In this document: positions 58,934-64,000 of the stretch, in pieces
How the letters are laid out: each line of letters starts with the position of its first letter
How positions within the stretch are numbered: position 1 is the stretch's first letter
Source of the DNA: Gracilariopsis chorda
Lineage: Eukaryota > Rhodophyta > Florideophyceae > Gracilariales > Gracilariaceae
Length of the DNA stretch: 64,000 nt
Direction of reading: 5' to 3'
NCBI GenBank assembly: GCA_003194525.1
Contig: NBIV01000035.1
Location: 186,001-250,000 of the forward strand
Position numbers and translations under genes: made by a program
The notes under the pieces: model-generated
Told to the model about the DNA's origin: nothing
Seen by the model: only the letters and a program-made list of their open reading frames with translations
The model's database searches: none

Positions 58934-60438
58934 GTTCGTTGTTGGAAGCTCCAATGGTCTCCCGTACACGCCCGGTGGGGGATATATTCGAGTGGAAGAA
59001 CAGAGATGTCACCGAATGATGATATCTGTGCTTCTTTTGGCTTTATTGCTTCTCTCCTCCCCGTTCTGTCAAATTTCTTTCTCACCGTCCCCCCACCCCC
59101 CTCTCCCCCCCTCCTTTTTCCCCGTCCCTATCCTCCTCCCTATTCTTCTTTTCTTTGTTTTCTCTACTGTTTGTATTCCTCCCCTTTTCCCTCTTACCCT
59201 TCGATGAAACGTCTACAGGCGGAAAAGTGCCCAATGGACGTGAAGATGTAGGTGAAGGGTCTTTTGTAAGTTGTGTTCTGTGGGTTTTCGCCAATGTCAT
59301 TGAAAAAGCTCTTTTTTTGGGGGTCGAGCATCGCTTGCTATGTGATCTCTTATTGAACAGTTGTTGAGCTTGATGCACAGTGGATACGCGAAGCCTACGT
59401 ACTTGTGAATTTGTTAACTTGTTATCTGCTGTTTCCAAGAGCAGAAGTACCCTACAGCATTAATTCGTGTTCACAAACGGGGATCGAGACGTCTTGAATA
59501 GTGCAGACGCTCGGCTTCTCAAAGATAAGTATATAGTGCTTTACGAACTTTTGTTGCACAGTTCCATATGTTAAAGAAATGGGAGAAAATCCCATGTGTG
59601 AATGTATTCTATTCATACATCTGGATGATGTGCATACGAGTGCACGAGACTACGATAACCGTGGAAGGCGTAAGCGAGAATACAAACGAACTGGAGGGAG
59701 CTGGAATGCCATTTTTATTTGACGAGCACGTACTCTCCTCGACGAGAGCTTGTTTGAAAGACGAACTGTTGTCATGATCACGTTGACTGCAATTAGCGTA
59801 CTGTTTTTCTTAAGAGCAGAATTATAGTAAAGGAGAAAGTGCGTCTCTTTTAGCTTCAAGATGTTGAGGTTGGTGAGCAGCGGAGTTACCGGGGTTATTG
59901 CGGCATAGGAAAAAGTCGCAAGAGGTGTTGCTGATGACTGAGTAACGAGACTTGGCGGTTGTTGCACAGTAGAAGGCCAAGTGCAGTGGCGAACTAGTGG
60001 CGAATGACATGGGGGTGGTGCGTTTGCGCCACGCTTGGACACAAATAACGGTACGGAAGCTTTTGCGCGAGTACGAGGGGGAGACGGGAGGAGAGGCGGT
60101 TATAGGGTTGATGGTGGATGACATATGGTGTTCGTTTACGTTGGCTGAACGTGAGTAGGGCAGACTGAAGAAAGATGTTTTCTTTATTTGCGATGCGATG
60201 AAGGTGGTCTTGTTGGCTGGGGTTGTAACCGACTGTGGTTGTCCCGTTGTAGCAGACAAGAGGTTGAGCAAAGCGGGTAGCGGGGTTGTGCGCGTCAGAA
60301 AGAGCGTCACAACGGCGCTGAACGGCGCCTAAAAAGCGCGTAAACAAGAGCGCTTAGTAGCGGCGTTGACCACAAGCAGCGCCATGTAGCCACGCAGCCA
60401 CATGCACCACTCCAGAGGTACATACACACACAAAGAAG
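58934..60438. other. Intergenic stretch, no supported gene
   Basis: A pyrimidine-rich block (about 59.04-59.2 kb) follows the Pumilio stop, as expected for a 3' flank. A leftward 162-codon frame (59822-60310) and a 117-codon frame beside it are Ser/Thr-rich without domain and were not called. Confidence 0.5.
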
Positions 60439-60804
60439 TTACTTGCCTGCAGAAGGGCCGGATCGAGACTTGTCACCGCCTGAACGGTACTTATCCATCA
60501 TGCTCTGACGCGGGTTAGTACGGATAGTTCTCATGGTCTTGGCCCTGGGGCGGACGGTCTTCCTGTGCACGGCGCAGGACACGCAGTAGTGCAGCTTGAT
60601 GTAGAACTTGGGCAGCTCGTATTCATCGATGATGCAGGCCTCGTTGAGATCGCGCAGGGAGGACTTGTCCACGATGTTTCGAACGGTGAAGCGCTTGATG
60701 GCCTTGTCCTTTGCGGGCTTGCAGCCGCAGCCGTCGCACACGACAAGACGGGTGTGGTTGCGACCGTGGCGGTTGCGACCGTGGTTGCGACGCTTCACAG
60801 TCAT
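60439..60804 (-). CDS. RPS26: 40S ribosomal protein eS26
   Basis: A 121-aa intronless leftward gene from ATG 60804, of the family's usual length. The start MTVKRRNHGRNRHGRNHTR is the family's basic N-terminus. Zinc ligands are C23 and C26 (VVCDGCGCKP) and C74 and C77 (LHYCVSCAVH). RFTVRNIVDKSSLRDL follows the conserved core. eS26 sits at the mRNA exit channel of the small subunit. The ATG follows a run of 14 C and a TGCAG on the coding strand, described separately. Confidence 0.98.
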   Translation of the reverse strand: MTVKRRNHGRNRHGRNHTRLVVCDGCGCKPAKDKAIKRFTVRNIVDKSSLRDLNEACIIDEYELPKFYIKLHYCVSCAVHRKTVRPRAKTMRTIRTNPRQSMMDKYRSGGDKSRSGPSAGK

Positions 60805-60828
60805 TTTGTCTGCAGGGGGGGGGGGGGG
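60805..60828 (-). promoter_or_regulatory. C14 tract and TGCAG before the eS26 start codon
   Basis: On the coding strand, 14 consecutive C (60828-60815) are followed by TGCAG and ACAAA and the ATG. The arrangement looks like a 3' splice site of a 5'-UTR intron or like a 5'-TOP tract, both known for ribosomal protein genes. The choice cannot be made from sequence alone. Confidence 0.5.
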
Positions 60829-61536
60829 CGGAGGAGGATCGTGCGGCGGGAGCGGGCGGTGACGACGACCAAGACGTTGTACAGAAAATGGGCTGTTTCA
60901 ATGGCGGACGCCGTCGACGTCGGCGGGCGATCGCGGAGCGCTGGCGGCCCCGCGGACGGGGCCATTAATTGGGCGGAGGGCCGGTAATTGGGGCGCGCGT
61001 AATTAAGACAACACCGGAGACAGGTGGACAAACGTGTGAAAGGCGCAGCAATGCTGTAATGCTGTAATGCTGTAATGCTGTAATGATGTATGTGCCGTAT
61101 TACAGTGAACAAAGCGCCGACTGCGCCTGCGCTGTCGCATCACACGCGTTGTTTTTGATTCTTGTAAGCGCCACTGCTCGTTGCGCGGCGTCACTTGGTG
61201 GCACCACCTCGCCCTCTGCGATACGCCAGCCAACGGCAGCCCTTTACCTTCGTATGATAGTCTCTTACCGAAGAGTACACATATCATATCAGCGCTCTGT
61301 CCTCCTCGTTGCGCTACGCAACAACCCCCAGTTGCTGTAAATTCTACCTTCCAGCCCCACGAGCCAAACATTCCTCCGACCCGCGTCTGCGCCAGTCTGC
61401 TCAGCGATCTTTGCTGCGCGCCCTTCGTCGTGCTCACCCTTGTTCGTCGCCGTCGCCGGGACGGTCGCCGCTGCTCTTGTTCCCAATACGCGCACAACGC
61501 TTTTGCGTACGCCTGTTTTTGCTCACGCCTGTTGCA
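60829..61536. other. Divergent flank of eS26 and UBLCP1
   Basis: About 700 bases with a short tandem repeat (61051-61090), GC-rich near eS26 and mixed near UBLCP1. The frame open ahead of the UBLCP1 ATG is Cys/Leu/Arg-rich without domain. A divergent promoter region is likely. Confidence 0.5.
61051..61090. repeat. Tandem repeat, 8 bp x 5
   Basis: Four exact copies and one variant of ATGCTGTA lie in the shared flank of the eS26 and UBLCP1 genes. Confidence 0.9.
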
Positions 61537-62706
61537 ATGAGCGGAAACAATGCCCAAACGCTTGTTGAACAGGCGCCGAATAAATCGCCCTCTCAAGTCG
61601 CTCTCCCCGCTGAGCCCAGCCAACTCCCAGACACGCCGCTTACGGACACGCAGCTCGCCGATCCGCTGCAAGACGACGAACAGGAGATTGTGCTTCGAGT
61701 CAAATGGCGCTCTTCTACCTACATCGTCGAGCTCTCCCAACAGGAAACCCTTGTAGATCTCAAGAATCGCCTTTTCGAGTTCACAGAGGTTTTACCAAAA
61801 CGGCAGAAAGTGCTCGGCCTGCCAACCTCCTCAGGTCGTCCCCCAGAGGACACCCTACCCATCGCCAATCTAAACCTCAAACCGGACCACAAAATCATCA
61901 TGATAGGCACCCGAGAAGAGGACATCGACGCACTCAACAATGCTTACACCGCCGTTCAACACGATGTGCTCAACGACCTCGACTTTGACGTCCCCGATGA
62001 CCACCACAAATTGCGCATCCTCTACAAAAACCGCCTGGAAAGACGAATAGACAGCACCGAGTTTCGCATCATAAACCCTCCCAGACCGGGTAAGAGACTA
62101 CTTGTACTTGATCTGGATTACACTCTTTTTGACAGCAAAGGTATAGCCGCCACTGTAGCCGACCTAGGTCGCCCCGGTCTACATGCCTTTCTAGCCTCTG
62201 TATACCCATCCTATGATATTGTCGTATGGTCACAAACCTCGTGGCGTTGGCTTGAGGCAAAGCTCACAAGCCTCTCCATGTTGTTTGCCACCGACTACAA
62301 GTTATCCTTCGTGCTCGACCGCACCTCCATGTTCCGCGTCCGCTCTCGAGTCGCCAATTTGACCCATCGTCATGAGGTCAAGGCGCTGGAAATCATCTGG
62401 CGTCGTTTTCCCGCCTGGAACGCCTCCAATACCATTCACATCGACGACTTGTCCAAGAATTTTGCGCTCAATCCTCAGAGTGGACTCAAAATCAAGCCTT
62501 TTCGAAACGCGCAAACCTCGCGTCACAGCGACAGAGAGCTGTTCATGCTCGATCTGTACCTGAACCTTATCGCGGAAAGAGAGAGTGATTTCACAACGCT
62601 GGATCACAAGCAGTGGAAGAAATACGTCTGGAGCCGTAATCCGACTGGATACATTCATGCGTCGCGTGGTAATGAAGGTCCACCACCTGATCCATCCTCT
62701 TCTTGA
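61537..62706 (+). CDS. UBLCP1: Ubiquitin-like domain CTD phosphatase (UBLCP1)
   Basis: The frame is open from 61309, but the ATG at 61537 (MSGNNAQTLVEQ) starts a 389-aa protein. A ubiquitin-like domain spans about residues 50-125 (VKWRSSTYIVELSQQETLVD, then VLGLPTSSGRPPEDTLPI). The phosphatase domain has the catalytic DxDxT motif, VLDLDYTLFD at about residue 188, and ends with the UBLCP1-typical IHIDDLSKNFALNPQSGLKI and the KPFRNA motif. In animals this nuclear enzyme binds the 26S proteasome via its UBL and dephosphorylates it, or acts on the RNA polymerase II CTD. Its divergent neighbour is eS26. Confidence 0.93.
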   Translation: MSGNNAQTLVEQAPNKSPSQVALPAEPSQLPDTPLTDTQLADPLQDDEQEIVLRVKWRSSTYIVELSQQETLVDLKNRLFEFTEVLPKRQKVLGLPTSSGRPPEDTLPIANLNLKPDHKIIMIGTREEDIDALNNAYTAVQHDVLNDLDFDVPDDHHKLRILYKNRLERRIDSTEFRIINPPRPGKRLLVLDLDYTLFDSKGIAATVADLGRPGLHAFLASVYPSYDIVVWSQTSWRWLEAKLTSLSMLFATDYKLSFVLDRTSMFRVRSRVANLTHRHEVKALEIIWRRFPAWNASNTIHIDDLSKNFALNPQSGLKIKPFRNAQTSRHSDRELFMLDLYLNLIAERESDFTTLDHKQWKKYVWSRNPTGYIHASRGNEGPPPDPSSS

Positions 62707-62919
62707 TTGCACGCTTCACTTTTTGGTTTCGGCTTTCTTCTTTTCTTTTTGTCTTGCGCACAACTGGTCTTGCGGAGAGACTAGGCTTGTTTTTGAGAGA
62801 GCAGTTTTCGTGTCTTGATTGATTACCAAAATGCCCTCCTCGATGTACAGTTGCTTGTTCATTATGCGCATGTTGTTTGAAATGCTACCCTCCTTGTTTG
62901 TTAACTTACGATTATCAGT

Positions 62920-63962
62920 TTACTCTGAACCGTCAGATGGCGCGGCATAGCCTTCACTTTCTCCACTGTCGGATTTCTCAGACAGCTCTGCACCGCTGAG
63001 ATCCGACGGTAGTCTATCGCTGAGCTGCACTGTCGGTTTAGACGCCCTGCGTCGTCTCGACCGACCTTCCTCCTCGATGATGTTGCTGTGTTCAACAAGA
63101 GTACAATAAGATTGGTGAGTACGGCAGATATTAAAGGGTTAGCGTTGTACAGTACTTGATTTTGTACCACGTACCTGGCGTCAAGTCCCTCCAGTTCCTT
63201 CTCCCTGGCAATACGCTTCCGATGCCTAGCGATTTCATTCGGTGTCATGTGAAGCGGATCAGGGTCTTGCACTCCCCTTGAGCGCAGGTGTGAAAGCACA
63301 TTGTTGTATTTCTCCACGTCGTCTTTGCCTCGTAATCTTGATGGTGGCGCCGTACAGCCCAGTTGACGGCACAGTTTCTTCAACGTTTGCAGGCGTCGAG
63401 CGGCTGGGGAATTTGCTACCACGTGTTGACGCTTTGCCACAGTAGTGGATGCACTCTTCTTTCGACGCGGTTTTGCAGGCGGTTCCGAGTCTGCTTGGGA
63501 AGCCGAGTCCGAGTCTGAGAGTGCAACTTTCCTGGCCCTCTTCCGTGCAAAGCTCTTCCTCACCGGCGGTTCGTCGTCAAAAACGTCGTCGTCATAATCT
63601 GGTTGTTGAGGTTCTGGCGATGCATGACGCTCTTTGGGTTGTTCATGCTTCTGAGGTATATCGTGGTGATGCTTTTCATGTTGAGGAGACTTGGCGAATT
63701 CCTCTGCTGCTGCTGTGTCGGGTTCGGGTTTTGGGTGGGGTTGTTGGGGCTTGGGGGCTGAGTCTGCGGTGCTGCTGAGAACGACGTTGAGAGCGGATTT
63801 AACAGCTTGTTTGACTTGCATAAAGTTGTCACCTACACGGTCGCCCAGACGTTCGAGGACTCTTTCGCGCACTATCTTGCCGGTGATTTGGCTGAGGTCT
63901 TGACCGGTGAGCATGTCGCGTACCATGGAGGTTATCTCCTGCTGTGAAAAGTGAGCCGTCAT
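62920..63962 (-). CDS. HIRIP3: HIRIP3/CHZ-type histone chaperone, two exons
   Basis: Exon 1 runs from ATG 63962 to 63175. An 89-nt intron (63174-63086, GTACGT...AACACAG) joins exon 2 (63085-62920) in frame, giving 317 aa. The N-terminus is a DEK_C-like domain (FSQQEITSMVRDMLTGQDL, then RVLERLGDRVGDNF). The middle is acidic and basic linker with several Lys/Arg clusters. A conserved helix (LKKLCRQLGCTAPPSRLRG) comes next, then the CHZ motif, ELEGLDASNIIEEEG followed by RSRRRRASKP, which needs exon 2. The tail is acidic. HIRIP3/Chz1 proteins bind H2A-H2B (H2A.Z) dimers. If unspliced, the frame reads on through the intron and loses the CHZ motif. Confidence 0.85.
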
Positions 63963-64000
63963 GGTTGGATTCTTGCTTGCTAGGAGGATGGAGCGCCCTG

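Noticed and set aside
1-64000. CRISPR arrays, rRNA genes, prokaryotic operons
   Set aside because: None is visible; gene content and introns are eukaryotic.

Overview
The window reads as nuclear DNA of a photosynthetic eukaryote with a compact genome, most likely a red alga of the florideophyte (Chondrus-like) kind. The phylum is an inference. It rests on a plastid galactolipid synthase (MGDG synthase) beside ordinary eukaryotic genes (eS26, SF3A1, Pumilio, BRX1, CDT2, MON1, COQ2, UBLCP1), on mostly intronless genes with occasional 50-100 nt GT-AG introns, and on a large mobile-element load. There are no bacterial operons, CRISPR arrays or rRNA genes, and I saw no convincing tRNA.

Region 1 (1-3.4 kb) is the 3' part of a decayed Ty1/copia LTR retrotransposon with its 3' LTR. 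Region 2 (about 3.4-18 kb) is an accessory block unlike the rest. A leftward set of ORFs (9.7 to 5.8 kb) carries a ParB-like domain, a basic/acidic chromatin-type linker and a double-stranded beta-helix (2OG-Fe(II) dioxygenase-like) protein. A rightward set (10.1 to 16.0 kb) carries an unknown protein, a beta-class amino DNA methyltransferase, a SET-domain protein and coiled-coil proteins. The two sets diverge from a 61-bp-armed inverted repeat whose arms differ only by transitions, mostly at CpG. A leftward DNA-transposase remnant (17.3 to 16.0 kb), with a GC-rich minisatellite at its head, converges on the rightward set. The block looks like a mobile or once-mobile carrier of DNA and histone modification genes, partly decayed. 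It is the best candidate here for an undescribed system. No capsid or envelope gene was seen.

Region 3 (19-64 kb) is ordinary gene space: a glycine-betaine-type methyltransferase, SF3A1, a thioredoxin/zeta-type P-loop kinase fusion, a DMT-family transporter, glutamine-dependent NAD synthetase, MGDG synthase, a small three-exon gene with a mitochondrial-type N-terminus, COQ2, an unresolved gene, CDT2, a RING-CH protein, a small membrane protein, a three-exon aminotransferase, MON1, an NDRG-like hydrolase-fold gene with a homopolymer frame break, an unrecognised intron-rich gene, BRX1, Pumilio, eS26, UBLCP1 and a two-exon HIRIP3/CHZ histone chaperone. Genes lie on both strands, often in divergent pairs. 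Several have poly-C tracts on the coding strand just before the start codon.

Genes with introns were rebuilt by eye from GT-AG sites that keep the frame. Those junctions are predictions. Several long frames begin at non-ATG codons, and for these an internal ATG was chosen and stated.
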